From Pelagirhabdus alkalitolerans (GTDB lineage: Bacteria > Bacillota > Bacilli > Bacillales > Amphibacillaceae), in NCBI RefSeq assembly GCF_900096905.1, contig NZ_FMYI01000006.1, positions 113,921-177,920 on the forward strand: a stretch of DNA of 64,000 nt, read 5' to 3'. Below are positions 36,385-45,389 of this stretch, piece after piece. The notes under the pieces were generated by a model, which was given only the letters and a program-made list of their open reading frames with translations, did not search any database and had not been told where the DNA came from. Each line of letters begins with the position of its first letter. The stretch's first letter is position 1. The translations under genes and the position numbers were made by a program.

Positions 36385-39138
36385 ATGAAACAAGCTTTGC
36401 AGGTTGCCTTAAGTTACTTCATTGTAGCGAGTTTATGGATTTTATTATCTGATCAATGGTTTGAAACGTTCGACATTTTATGGTTTGGTCTGTTTGATAT
36501 TCAGACGATTAAAGGATTAGGTTTTGTAAGTGTGACTGCATTTTTATTATATATAATGGTTTATAAATTAGTAAGACGCTATCAAACTGAAATTAAAAGA
36601 CGAAAAGAGAAAGAAGAACGATTACTTGACCTATCAAAGGAAAATAATCAATTTAAGCGAATGATTGAACAGCTCTCCTCAGGCGTTATATTAACAGATC
36701 CTAATCAAACGGATAATCCAATTATCTTTGTCAATAAAGGCTTTGAAAAGATGACAGGCTATACATTTGAAGAAATTGTGGGGGAAAATCCACGTTTTTT
36801 ACAACGAGATACAGCTAGGAAATCAAATGTAGACAGCCTTAATCAAGCCATTCAAGAGGGTGAAGCCTATGAAACCATTCTCCCTAATTATCGCAAAGAT
36901 GAGTCGTTTTTTTGGAATGAACTGAAAGTAACACCTATTTATGATGAAAACAATCAACTTGAATACTATATTGGGATTCAAGATGATGTAACGGATCAGA
37001 AAGAACAACATCGATTAATCCATACTGAGCTGAGTATGTTTAAAGAAATTCTTTCTGAAGAGGACGAAACGGTGCTATTTCCTAAAATGGCTCAATTAAT
37101 TGCTGAACACTTGCAAGCAGATTGTTTAATTTATTATCAAGAGGACAATGAACGGACAGATCACTGTTTCTATTCTAAACATTTGCCTCAGACATTAATA
37201 CAACATTTTAAAGACGCTAATGATGTAAATAATGAATTAGGAACGATCACACATGTTGATGATTTAAGTCAATGGAATGGTGATGCTTCATTAAAGGATA
37301 TTTTGATATCTAAATACCGTTCTTTTTGGAAAGTACCGATTCAATCAAATTCAGGTGAATGTATTGGCTTATTTGCTGTCTTCTTCCCACATCATGTAAC
37401 AGAGATGCCATTAGATCGTGAATCATTTTCGAGTTATCATTCATTGATTGCGATTGCGCTTCAAAAGTCTCATTACTTACATGAAATAAAAGAACGAGAG
37501 CACATGTATAAGTTAATTTCAGAACATGCGAGTGAAATGATTATCCTTTTAGATGAACAGTTAAACATTGAATATATATCGCCTTCACATCTTTTATATA
37601 TGGGTGCGCTTCATCGCATCAATGATATGAGCGATTATCTTGACGCTTCATCTATGCTTGAATTTGACGCATTTTTAGATTATGTGCAGCGGACAGATGA
37701 TGAAGAAATGATTGAAATTCAATTGTTTGATCAATCAGGAAGTACTCGGTGGTTTGAATTTAGAGGAAGTCGATTTTATGATGATGATCGACAAGATTTA
37801 AAAATATTGATGAGTGCACGTGATATTACAGAACGAAAAGGGTTTGAACAGGCTTTAAATCACGCGCTGAACTATGACTCCTTAATGCGAATTCCAAATC
37901 GTTTTTATTTCAAACAACTTTTGAATGAATTTAAAAACGCATCTGATCGACGTGCAGCCTTGATTGTCTTTGATTTTGACCAGATGAAAGACATTTGTAA
38001 TGTATATGGTCAATCGGCAGGTGATTTCGTTTTAATTGAGACTCGTAAGCGAATGGATGCAGCGATTGATCATGAAATATTAGCTCGAACAGGTGAAGAT
38101 GAGTTTTCAATCGTGTTAACAGATCTAGAAAGTGATCAAGCGTTGAAAGTACGTTTGCAACAAATACTCGATCTTGTTAGAGAACCTTTCTACTTTAAAG
38201 GTGAATCGATTGTGGCAACGATTAGTGTTGGGGCAACGTTAATATTAAATCAGCCACAAGATCAACTGATGATTGAAGCAGACGTTGCTCTCAGACAAGC
38301 TCGAGCGCATGGTAAACATCAATATCATATCTATGTAGAAGATGCACTTGTCTATGAAATGGAGAATTTAAGCTTGCAAAACGAACTTTATCACGCCTTA
38401 GAACGTGATCAGTTCGAGTTGTATTACCAACCGATTATTGATCAAGATAAGCGAATGATTTATGGGTTTGAAGCGTTAATTCGTTGGATTCACCCAGAGT
38501 ATGGAGTGATATCACCCTATCGTTTCATACCAATTGCTGAAGAAACAGGGTGGATTGTTTCGATTGGTGAATGGGTCATAAAAGAAGCATGTGTACAACT
38601 ATGCCAATGGAATGATTTAGGTTATGACTATAATATGTCTGTCAATGTATCCTATCGCCAGTTAGAGGAACCTGACTTTTTAGAGCGGGTCCAACATATT
38701 CTAGATGAGACAAACTGTCCACCAGACCGACTTGTATTTGAAATCACGGAAAACATTTTGATGAAGGATCTATCTGTATCATTACCTGTTCTTCAAGGAT
38801 TAAAAAAATTGAGGATTAAAATTTCGATCGATGATTTTGGGATTGGGTATTCATCTTTATCTTATTTAAAAAAATTCCCAATTGATATATTGAAAATTGA
38901 CCGCTCATTTGTCCAACATATAGATGAGGATAATAATGACCGGGCGATTGTAAGTGCGATCATGGAGTTAAGCCAGTCGTTAAATCTGATGGTTGTCGCT
39001 GAAGGGATTGAGTCAAAAGAGCACGTGGAGTTATTAAGACAATTGGATTGTCAATTACTTCAAGGCTATTGGTTCGCTAAACCGATCGCTCCAGATGTTT
39101 TAAATAATGAGATTAATAAGTTAAAACGAATAATTTAA
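36385..39138 (+). CDS. Membrane PAS-GAF-PAS-GEDEF-EAL protein
   Basis: 917 aa. Two transmembrane helices lie in residues ~1-70, then PAS (~85-210), a GAF-like segment (~215-365), PAS (~370-485), a degenerate GGDEF domain (GEDEF, with other conserved residues changed: DFDQMKDICNVYGQ) and an intact EAL domain (~655-915; FEALIRW, IDDFGIGYSSL). It most likely acts as a c-di-GMP phosphodiesterase at the membrane, with the GEDEF domain as a sensor. Start after AGGTGGGGG. Confidence 0.88.
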   Translation: MKQALQVALSYFIVASLWILLSDQWFETFDILWFGLFDIQTIKGLGFVSVTAFLLYIMVYKLVRRYQTEIKRRKEKEERLLDLSKENNQFKRMIEQLSSGVILTDPNQTDNPIIFVNKGFEKMTGYTFEEIVGENPRFLQRDTARKSNVDSLNQAIQEGEAYETILPNYRKDESFFWNELKVTPIYDENNQLEYYIGIQDDVTDQKEQHRLIHTELSMFKEILSEEDETVLFPKMAQLIAEHLQADCLIYYQEDNERTDHCFYSKHLPQTLIQHFKDANDVNNELGTITHVDDLSQWNGDASLKDILISKYRSFWKVPIQSNSGECIGLFAVFFPHHVTEMPLDRESFSSYHSLIAIALQKSHYLHEIKEREHMYKLISEHASEMIILLDEQLNIEYISPSHLLYMGALHRINDMSDYLDASSMLEFDAFLDYVQRTDDEEMIEIQLFDQSGSTRWFEFRGSRFYDDDRQDLKILMSARDITERKGFEQALNHALNYDSLMRIPNRFYFKQLLNEFKNASDRRAALIVFDFDQMKDICNVYGQSAGDFVLIETRKRMDAAIDHEILARTGEDEFSIVLTDLESDQALKVRLQQILDLVREPFYFKGESIVATISVGATLILNQPQDQLMIEADVALRQARAHGKHQYHIYVEDALVYEMENLSLQNELYHALERDQFELYYQPIIDQDKRMIYGFEALIRWIHPEYGVISPYRFIPIAEETGWIVSIGEWVIKEACVQLCQWNDLGYDYNMSVNVSYRQLEEPDFLERVQHILDETNCPPDRLVFEITENILMKDLSVSLPVLQGLKKLRIKISIDDFGIGYSSLSYLKKFPIDILKIDRSFVQHIDEDNNDRAIVSAIMELSQSLNLMVVAEGIESKEHVELLRQLDCQLLQGYWFAKPIAPDVLNNEINKLKRII

Positions 39139-39160
39139 ACCGAGTGAACATGTATAATGA

Positions 39161-39189
39161 TTGACCTTATACCATTCGGGGTATATAAT
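39161..39189 (+). promoter_or_regulatory. cstR promoter with CstR operator
   Basis: TTGACC (39161-39166), TATAAT (39184-39189), spacing 17. Inside lies the palindrome TATACC-N6-GGTATA (39168-39185), suited to autoregulation by the CsoR-family protein encoded next. Confidence 0.75.
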
Positions 39190-39247
39190 GGTCATTGAAC
39201 AAGCCTATTGTTATATGAAGAAATGGGAAAGATGAGGAGTGGTGATC

Positions 39248-39511
39248 GTGAGTTATGATCGCAAATTAATCAATCGAATGAAACGTGTGGAAGGCCAAGT
39301 GCGAGGATTGGTTAAAATGATGGAAGAAGACCAATCTTGTCGCGATGTTGTTATGCAAATGTCAGCAGTTCGTAATGCAATTGATAAGACTACGGCACTA
39401 GTTGTTAGAGAAAACTTACAACAATGCTTGATTGAAAGTAAGGAAGATGAAGAAGCAAAAGATGAGGCCATTGATGAAGCGATTGAATTATTATTAAAAA
39501 GTAGAAAATAA
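39248..39511 (+). CDS. cstR: Persulfide-sensing repressor CstR (CsoR/RcnR family)
   Basis: 87 aa from a GTG at 39248, 8 nt after AGGAG. Cysteines fall at positions 31 and 60 (QSC and ENLQQC), the same as in S. aureus CstR. The histidine that copper-sensing CsoR needs between them is replaced by asparagine (ENLQQC), so copper sensing is unlikely. Reactive sulfur would link the cysteines and release DNA. It heads an operon with a rhodanese and a DUF302 gene. Confidence 0.88.
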   Translation: MSYDRKLINRMKRVEGQVRGLVKMMEEDQSCRDVVMQMSAVRNAIDKTTALVVRENLQQCLIESKEDEEAKDEAIDEAIELLLKSRK

Positions 39512-39531
39512 AATCATGAGGTATAAAAGAA

Positions 39532-39831
39532 ATGAAATCAATTGATGCCATAACGTTAAATCAGCAAATGAGTGGTATTGAATCATTTGCACTGATCGAT
39601 GTACGAGAACCATTTGAATATTATGAAGGCCATGTGCCAGGTGCCATTAATATACCGCTTGGAAGCCTACCACAACAGATTGCTAAATTGGACAAGAATC
39701 AGCATTATTATATTATTTGTCTGACGGGTGCTAGAAGTAGAGGAGCTGTTCATTTTCTTGACCAGTTAGGATTTGACGTGACGAATGTTGAAGGCGGTAT
39801 GATGCTTTGGCCAAGTTCAAAAGTAAAGTAA
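39532..39831 (+). CDS. Single-domain rhodanese (sulfurtransferase)
   Basis: 99 aa. It has the rhodanese signatures DVREPFEYYEGHVPGAINIP at 20-39 and an active-site cysteine in CLTGARSRG near residue 63. It carries persulfide sulfur between acceptors such as thiosulfate, glutathione/bacillithiol or cyanide. Its place behind CstR fits a role in persulfide handling. Confidence 0.92.
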   Translation: MKSIDAITLNQQMSGIESFALIDVREPFEYYEGHVPGAINIPLGSLPQQIAKLDKNQHYYIICLTGARSRGAVHFLDQLGFDVTNVEGGMMLWPSSKVK

Positions 39832-39850
39832 ATAAAAAGGAGTTTTAACG

Positions 39851-40234
39851 ATGTATGAGTACACAGTAAAGACCAATAAAACAGTTGAAGAAGTTCAACA
39901 AGCGCTACATGACACGATCGCTTCTTATCAATTTGGAGTATTGTGGGAACTTGATCTTCAAGAAACATTGAAGAAAAAGGGAATTGATCATGATCAATCA
40001 TCGCTCATTTTAGAAGTTTGTAATCCAAAAAAGGCAAAAGAATTAATTGATCAAAATCCGTTAGCCAATTTGTTTTTACCATGTAAAATTGCTGTTTATG
40101 AGGTGGATGGTGTGAACACTATTGGCCTCCCTCGTCCGACAGTACAAGCTGAAATGATCGGTGATGAAAAACTTAAAGAGATCGCAAAAGAGATTGAAAC
40201 AATACTGATTCAATTAATTGATGAGGTAAAATAA
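39851..40234 (+). CDS. DUF302 family protein
   Basis: 127 aa covering the whole DUF302 domain (FGVLWELDLQETLKKKGI and NPLANLFLPCKIAVYE). Function not established; members are often found next to CstR/CsoR and sulfurtransferases. A cysteine in LPCKIAVYE is a common feature. Third gene of the CstR operon, followed by a terminator. Confidence 0.85.
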   Translation: MYEYTVKTNKTVEEVQQALHDTIASYQFGVLWELDLQETLKKKGIDHDQSSLILEVCNPKKAKELIDQNPLANLFLPCKIAVYEVDGVNTIGLPRPTVQAEMIGDEKLKEIAKEIETILIQLIDEVK

Positions 40235-40239
40235 AAATG

Positions 40240-40270
40240 AGCACGTCTGAATTGTATGGGCGTGCTTTTT
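40240..40270 (+). terminator. CstR operon terminator
   Basis: AGCACG (40240-40245) and CGTGCT (40261-40266) with a long loop, then five T. Confidence 0.6.
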
Positions 40271-40351
40271 GTTGCGTGCCTTCTCAACGGTTAGCTTATA
40301 CGTTATAATTCTATCGGTATGTGAAAAAAGTGACTGAAAAGAGGTAGAAGT

Positions 40352-40978
40352 ATGATTGAAGATACAGGAGAACGCGTGATACCAGAAAATATGTCTATAA
40401 CGAATGAATTATTAATTGAGCATGTTGCGAGATACCACTTCGCTGTATCCTTTATTGAAAGTGGACGTGTTTTAGACGTAGCTTCTGGTGCTGGGTTCGG
40501 TACGCATATTGTGGCGAAGAAGAAAAAGAAACAGATTGAGGAAGTTGTGGGGCTGGATATTGACCAAGAGGTTTTAAGCTATGCCAAAAAAACATATTAT
40601 CATCCTAAATCATCTTTTCATTATGCGGATGTGACGGATTATGAATCGCTAAAATCATTTGGCCTGTTCGATACCATTATGAGCTTTGAAACATATGAGC
40701 ATGTTGAGGCAGAACGTGCATTTTTAACAAATTTGTATCAATTATTAAAACCAGGCGGACGCTTGATTTTATCGACGCCATTTGGACAAGGAAGAGGGAA
40801 ACCTTGTGGCTCACCTTTTCACGTCCATCAAATCACGCCAGAAGAATTTCACCATTTATTTGATGATTTTGAGTTTCAATCCATTGATTATTATGTTCAA
40901 AAAGGTGCATTGATTCAAAGAGAAGATGAAAAACATTTAGCACACTATCCTTTAGGGATTGCAGTGTGTCATAAATAA
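40352..40978 (+). CDS. Class I SAM-dependent methyltransferase
   Basis: 208 aa. Motif I is VLDVASGAGFGT near residue 40, the acidic residue GLDID near 72, and motif IV is TIMSFETYEHV near 110. Type 11-like methyltransferase fold; substrate not deducible. Ribosome site AGAGGT. Confidence 0.85.
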   Translation: MIEDTGERVIPENMSITNELLIEHVARYHFAVSFIESGRVLDVASGAGFGTHIVAKKKKKQIEEVVGLDIDQEVLSYAKKTYYHPKSSFHYADVTDYESLKSFGLFDTIMSFETYEHVEAERAFLTNLYQLLKPGGRLILSTPFGQGRGKPCGSPFHVHQITPEEFHHLFDDFEFQSIDYYVQKGALIQREDEKHLAHYPLGIAVCHK

Positions 40979-41027
40979 AACACGGAGACGGTTCTCGAAT
41001 GAAACAAGAGAACCGTCTCCGTGTTTT
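40977..41027 (+). terminator. Methyltransferase terminator
   Basis: 20-bp perfect stem beginning AAAACACGGAGACGG, with its partner at 41008-41027. Confidence 0.9.
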
Positions 41028-41043
41028 CTTTACAAGCAATATA

Positions 41044-41072
41044 TTTGAGATTTATACCTATTACGGTATAAT
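41044..41072 (+). promoter_or_regulatory. Promoter with CstR operator before the ccdA operon
   Basis: Perfect palindrome TATACC-N6-GGTATA (41053-41070), the same half-sites as at cstR. -10 TATAAT at 41067-41072 with TTTGAG 17 bp upstream. Confidence 0.65.
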
Positions 41073-41121
41073 GATAAACGCACATACATAATAAATTATG
41101 AAGAATTAAAGAGGTGTCAAC

Positions 41122-41775
41122 ATGCCCGAAGCGATTCTGATCGGCCCACTGGTCATTCAAGCAACCGTTATTATTACCGTCGTTAGTTTAGGATTGGGTG
41201 TAGGCTTTTTTTGGTTTACCAGTCCTTTTGAAACGCATTTAAAAAAACGTCATTTAAATTATTTAGTTGATCTCATTATTACGTTTATTATAGCGATGAT
41301 CATAAGCAAGATGATTTTACATATCGAACTGGTCTTCACGGATCCAATCGCTGTACTTGCCTATCCAAGTGATTCCAGAGCTTTTTATATGGCAACAGCA
41401 GTCCTTTTCATCTTTATTTATCGTCATATTAAACAAGGAAACTATAATGGTGGTGAGTTTTTAAACACATCTGTTCGTTTTATTTTATCAGCCCATTTTT
41501 TTAGTTTGTTTGGCTCTTTAATTTTAACAACGCAGTATGTGTCCATTGTTCAATTGTCTATTCATTTATTGTTGTTAATGGCGATTGTAATATGGCCTAA
41601 AGTATTCGATCATCATTTTATGGCTGTCATTGTGATCGTGTGGGGACTCGGCCAAGCGTTTGCATCACTATTTGATACGATGGTGTTATTCGGTTTTTAC
41701 GTTTCATCTATATATTATGTATTAATCGGTTTAATCGGTCTGGTCTATATTTATGTTGTTAAACGTAAGCTTTAA
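41122..41775 (+). CDS. Polytopic membrane protein in the ccdA operon
   Basis: 217 aa with about six transmembrane helices. The beginning, ILIGPLVIQ, recalls the start of Lgt, but the catalytic residues of Lgt are not seen. I do not recognise a family with confidence. It is followed 28 nt later by ccdA and then a ResA-like gene, so a role in thiol transfer across the membrane is inferred from context. Confidence 0.65.
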   Translation: MPEAILIGPLVIQATVIITVVSLGLGVGFFWFTSPFETHLKKRHLNYLVDLIITFIIAMIISKMILHIELVFTDPIAVLAYPSDSRAFYMATAVLFIFIYRHIKQGNYNGGEFLNTSVRFILSAHFFSLFGSLILTTQYVSIVQLSIHLLLLMAIVIWPKVFDHHFMAVIVIVWGLGQAFASLFDTMVLFGFYVSSIYYVLIGLIGLVYIYVVKRKL

Positions 41776-41803
41776 CAATTCAAGAAAGTAGAGGTTTTTT
41801 AAA

Positions 41804-42547
41804 ATGGAAGCAGCAACAGATATTACGATATGGCTAGCCTTAAGTGCTGGCTTACTATCTTTCTTATCACCATGTACTTTGCCTATTTTCCCGGCTTATT
41901 TATCCTATATTACTGGGGTTAGTGTGAAAGACTTGCAAGAAAAACGCGATCATAAATTGCAAGGCAGGTTACTGATCCATGCGATTTTCTTCTTATTAGG
42001 CGTATCATTAATTTTCTTTAGTTTAGGTGTAGGGGTATCCTTCCTTGGTCAATGGCTTCAAGGCTTATTAGCGGGTGAATCAGGTGTTCTTATACAAAGA
42101 ATTGCTGGTATATTTTTAATTTTGATGGGGCTTATTGTTGGTGGTTGGTTAACGATTCCAACACTTATGAAAGAAAAACGTCTCCAATTTAAGAAGAAGC
42201 CGATCGGACTTCTCGGAAGCTTTTTTGTTGGTGTGGGATTTTCTGCAGGATGGACACCTTGTATTGGCCCTATTTTTGCTTCCATCTTAATTCTTGCTGC
42301 GACAAGTCCTGCGCAGGGTCTACTTTATACGAGCTTTTATATTGTCGGCTTTGCTATTCCGTTTCTCGTCTTAACGTTCTTTTTAGGCTACGCAAAATGG
42401 CTCGTAAAATATAGTGAACGGATTACGAAGATTGGTGGCGGTTTGATTATTTTGTTTGGTGTCTTATTGTTTACTGGTTATTTAGCACGTTTTTCAAATA
42501 TGCTATTGCGCTTTGTTGAAAATACATGGTTTTCTAATCTAGGTTAG
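41804..42547 (+). CDS. ccdA: CcdA thiol-disulfide transporter
   Basis: 247 aa with six helices. Two membrane cysteine motifs, LSFLSPCTLPIFPAYLSY near residue 22 and GWTPCIGPIF near 153, carry electrons across the membrane. It takes electrons from cytoplasmic thioredoxin and passes them to extracytoplasmic thioredoxin-like proteins such as the ResA-like one encoded next. Ribosome site GAGGT. Confidence 0.93.
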   Translation: MEAATDITIWLALSAGLLSFLSPCTLPIFPAYLSYITGVSVKDLQEKRDHKLQGRLLIHAIFFLLGVSLIFFSLGVGVSFLGQWLQGLLAGESGVLIQRIAGIFLILMGLIVGGWLTIPTLMKEKRLQFKKKPIGLLGSFFVGVGFSAGWTPCIGPIFASILILAATSPAQGLLYTSFYIVGFAIPFLVLTFFLGYAKWLVKYSERITKIGGGLIILFGVLLFTGYLARFSNMLLRFVENTWFSNLG

Positions 42548-42559
42548 GTGGTGTGAAGA

Positions 42560-43135
42560 ATGAAAAAATGGATTATTATGGCCGTTTTGCTCGGTTTATT
42601 TGGTTGGGCTGTTTATGACTTCTTAGATGAAGGAGACGATGTGACCGCAGATGATTTTGAAGTAACAGATGAAACAGATCTTGAAGGTGATGGTGCTATT
42701 GATTCAGATTCAATAGGATTAAACATTGGTGATACAGCCCCGAACTTTGAACTTGAGACGTTATCAGGTGATACCATTCAGTTAAGTGATTACAGAGGCG
42801 AACGTGTCATGTTAAACTTCTGGGGAACATGGTGTCCGCCATGTCGAGCGGAAATGCCAGATATGCAACGTTTCTATGAAAATGAGGATGTTGAAATTCT
42901 AGCTGTAAACTTGACGACAACAGAATCAAGTCGCCAAGATGTCGATGACTTTATCGAGGATTTTGAATTGACCTTTACGATCCCGATGGATGATACAAAT
43001 GATATTGCAATGCTTTACGAGATAAGACCTGTTCCAACGACCTTTATGATTGATTCAAATGGTGTGATTCAGCATAAAGCGCTAGGTGCATTAAATTATG
43101 AACAGATGGTTGAATCCTTATCCGTCATGGAATAG
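42560..43135 (+). CDS. Membrane-anchored thiol-disulfide oxidoreductase (ResA/TlpA-like)
   Basis: 191 aa. An N-terminal membrane anchor (5-20) is followed by a very acidic linker (25-50) and a thioredoxin domain with active site WCPPC near residue 93 and cis-proline VPTTF near 155. It faces outside the membrane and is reduced by CcdA. The cytochrome c apoprotein is the classic substrate of ResA, but no cytochrome genes are present here. Confidence 0.9.
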   Translation: MKKWIIMAVLLGLFGWAVYDFLDEGDDVTADDFEVTDETDLEGDGAIDSDSIGLNIGDTAPNFELETLSGDTIQLSDYRGERVMLNFWGTWCPPCRAEMPDMQRFYENEDVEILAVNLTTTESSRQDVDDFIEDFELTFTIPMDDTNDIAMLYEIRPVPTTFMIDSNGVIQHKALGALNYEQMVESLSVME

Positions 43136-43142
43136 TTATATA

Positions 43143-43180
43143 AAAAGATCTCTAGTTGCTTATGCGACTAGAGATCTTTT
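43143..43180. terminator. Bidirectional terminator, resA-like and fetB
   Basis: 17-bp stem starting AAAAGATCTCTAGT, loop TTAT; it covers the fetB stop codon. Confidence 0.85.
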
Positions 43181-43923
43181 GTAATTAATTGCATCTTTTC
43201 GTTGAAAAGAGTTGGGTAAACTAGAAATCCGATCATGACACTCGTTAAAACGGCTGTTGTCATAAGTAAAAAGACAATCAGCAATTGGAACTGAACGGCT
43301 TGAATCGGATCAGCCCCTGCAATAATTTGACCGCTCATCATACCAGGTAATTGAACAAGACCAATTGTTTTTTGATTTTCAATTGTCGGTATGGTACTTG
43401 CTTTAATCGATGTCATTAGCTGTCTATGAATCGCTTGTTTTGGTGTCCCCCCTAATGATAAAATCAGCTCAATCTGTGAGAATTGATTATCGACTTCGTC
43501 AGTGAAGCGATTTAAAAATAAAATAGAGAGAACCATCGCATTACCAATGACCATTCCACTGATCGGAATAATATATTGCGGTGTCATCGGGGTGATATTG
43601 AACCCTAACAAAATTCCTTGAGTTAGGGTTTCTACTGTTATATAGGTTAAGACGAGTTTCCATGTCATTCCTTTGATTTTGTGTCCTTTTTTTCGTGCGT
43701 TGTGTGTGGCTGCTGTAATAATAAGCGCCACCATTAACCATGTGAACAAAAGATGATCAGCATTAAAGACATATTGCAGCACATAACCAACGATAAACAG
43801 TTGAATAATCGATCGAATCGTTGCTATGAGTATATCCTTTTCGATATTAAGTTTAAGTCCATAAGCTAGTGCTAATGGAATGATTACGAATAACAATGTA
43901 AGTGTTAAGGTTTGAATCGTCAT
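43168..43923 (-). CDS. fetB: ABC transporter permease FetB-like (UPF0014)
   Basis: 251 aa with seven hydrophobic helices and the family blocks PISGMVIGNAMVLSILFLNR and QLPGMMSGQIIAGADP. In E. coli FetAB exports iron and protects against peroxide. It overlaps its ATPase by 4 nt. The PerR box between this operon and dps suits that role. Confidence 0.87.
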   Translation of the reverse strand: MTIQTLTLTLLFVIIPLALAYGLKLNIEKDILIATIRSIIQLFIVGYVLQYVFNADHLLFTWLMVALIITAATHNARKKGHKIKGMTWKLVLTYITVETLTQGILLGFNITPMTPQYIIPISGMVIGNAMVLSILFLNRFTDEVDNQFSQIELILSLGGTPKQAIHRQLMTSIKASTIPTIENQKTIGLVQLPGMMSGQIIAGADPIQAVQFQLLIVFLLMTTAVLTSVMIGFLVYPTLFNEKMQLITKDL

Positions 43924-44642
43924 TGATTTTCTCCTTTAATAAATGATAAGACATCTTGATTCGTCGTTTGCTCTAGTTCATGACTGGTTGATTTTTCGAT
44001 GACTTGTCCATCTTTCATAATCCATATTGATTCGCTAACCTCTTTTGCTTGTTCGATCGAGTGTGTAATCCAAAGAATGGTCAGACCGAGTCTTGAGTGA
44101 AGATCTTTTACGAGTGACTCGATCGCTTTTTGTGAGACGGGGTCAAGAGATGACGTAATTTCATCTAATAACAAAATGGTGGGTTGATTGACCAACGTTC
44201 GAGCAATCGACACCTTTTGCTTTTGACCACCTGATAAAGTGCGTGCATCTTGCATAAGTATTGATGGGTCTAAGTTGACGAGTGTTAATAATTCCTTTGC
44301 TTTTTCTTCTGATAAGGTCTCATCTTTTAATTGAGTAGGTATCGATAAGTTATCATAGACGGTGCCTTTAATCATGATTGCTTCTTGTAAAACGATACCA
44401 ACAAGTTGCCTTAATTCAATCGGATCAAATGTATCAATAGATTTGTTTTGAATATAAATATGACCTGAATTTGCTGTTTTAAGTCCGTTTAACAGCCTGA
44501 AAAGAGTGGACTTACCAGATCCTGAGGGGCCAATGAAACTCGTCATCGTACCAGTATCTATGGCTCCAGATATATTATTTAAAATAAGTGTATTCTCTAA
44601 CTTATAAGAAATATTCTTGAGTTTAATGATTGGTTGTGTCAT
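43920..44642 (-). CDS. fetA: ABC transporter ATPase FetA-like
   Basis: 240 aa. Walker A is GPSGSGKST near residue 37, signature LSGGQKQKVSIAR near 137, Walker B ILLLDEIT near 157, and H-loop WITHS near 192. It powers FetB. It is divergent from dps with a 259-bp region between them containing an exact PerR box. Confidence 0.87.
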   Translation of the reverse strand: MTQPIIKLKNISYKLENTLILNNISGAIDTGTMTSFIGPSGSGKSTLFRLLNGLKTANSGHIYIQNKSIDTFDPIELRQLVGIVLQEAIMIKGTVYDNLSIPTQLKDETLSEEKAKELLTLVNLDPSILMQDARTLSGGQKQKVSIARTLVNQPTILLLDEITSSLDPVSQKAIESLVKDLHSRLGLTILWITHSIEQAKEVSESIWIMKDGQVIEKSTSHELEQTTNQDVLSFIKGENQ

Positions 44643-44733
44643 GATGCATCACTCCTAGATTAATGTATCGTTTAGTAGCAGCTCGTATATATTTTAGTCG
44701 AAATATAACTAAAAAACAAATATGTAAAAACAC

Positions 44734-44770
44734 TTGATTAATAATATATATTATATTATAATTATTATAA
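44734..44770. promoter_or_regulatory. Promoter with an exact PerR box (dps/fetA region)
   Basis: TTATAATTATTATAA at 44756-44770 matches the Per box TTATAATNATTATAA at all positions. It covers the -10 of a + strand promoter: TTGATT (44734-44739), spacing 17, TATAAT (44757-44762). The palindrome could act on fetA too. The rest of the 44643-44901 gap shows only an AT-rich leader. Confidence 0.75.
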
Positions 44771-44901
44771 ATAATTCGAAGGGATGTTGGGTATCTTATT
44801 GATAATTAATATAAAGTAACGATTTTAGGTTTAACATATTTTTAATCGGGAAGATTACCAACAGAACTAAAATATTCATAAAAACATGGAGGTATTTACT
44901 T

Positions 44902-45351
44902 ATGGCAGAATCAACAGCATTACAAGATCATTTAAACAAATTAGTCGCAACACACGGGGTATTATTTACAAAATTGCATCAACATCATTGGTTTGTGAAA
45001 GGGCCTAATTTCTTCACACTTCACGAAAAATTTGAAGAACTATATGATGAAGTTAATGAGCATTTTGATGAATTTGCTGAACGATTACTAACAATCGGTG
45101 GCGAGCCATTCTCAACGTTACAAGAATTTCTTGATAATTCTTCTGTTAAAGAGGTGCCGTACACTAAAGATGTTAAACAAGTCGATATGGTAAAAAGTGT
45201 ACTAGAAGATTTCGGTACGCTTGCTGAGGACTTAGCTAAAGGGATCGAATTAGCAGGTGAGGCTGAAGATGACATTACAGAAGACATGTTCATCGGTTAT
45301 AAGACAGAAGTCGAAAAACATATGTGGATGCTAGAAGCTTATTTAGGCTAA
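44902..45351 (+). CDS. dps: Dps/MrgA-type ferritin-like DNA-protection protein
   Basis: 149 aa. Ferroxidase ligands are visible in LHQHHWFVKG (near residue 30) and the DEVNEHFDEFAERLL helix (near 50-65). It forms a dodecamer that oxidises Fe(II) with peroxide and stores it, and may coat DNA. Ribosome site GGAGG. The PerR box upstream predicts peroxide induction. Confidence 0.93.
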   Translation: MAESTALQDHLNKLVATHGVLFTKLHQHHWFVKGPNFFTLHEKFEELYDEVNEHFDEFAERLLTIGGEPFSTLQEFLDNSSVKEVPYTKDVKQVDMVKSVLEDFGTLAEDLAKGIELAGEAEDDITEDMFIGYKTEVEKHMWMLEAYLG

Positions 45352-45362
45352 ATGGCAATATT

Positions 45363-45389
45363 AAAACCCTGATTAATGATCAGGGTTTT
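45363..45389. terminator. Bidirectional terminator, dps and response regulator
   Basis: 11-bp stem AAAACCCTGAT / ATCAGGGTTTT, overlapping the end of the response-regulator gene. Confidence 0.85.
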
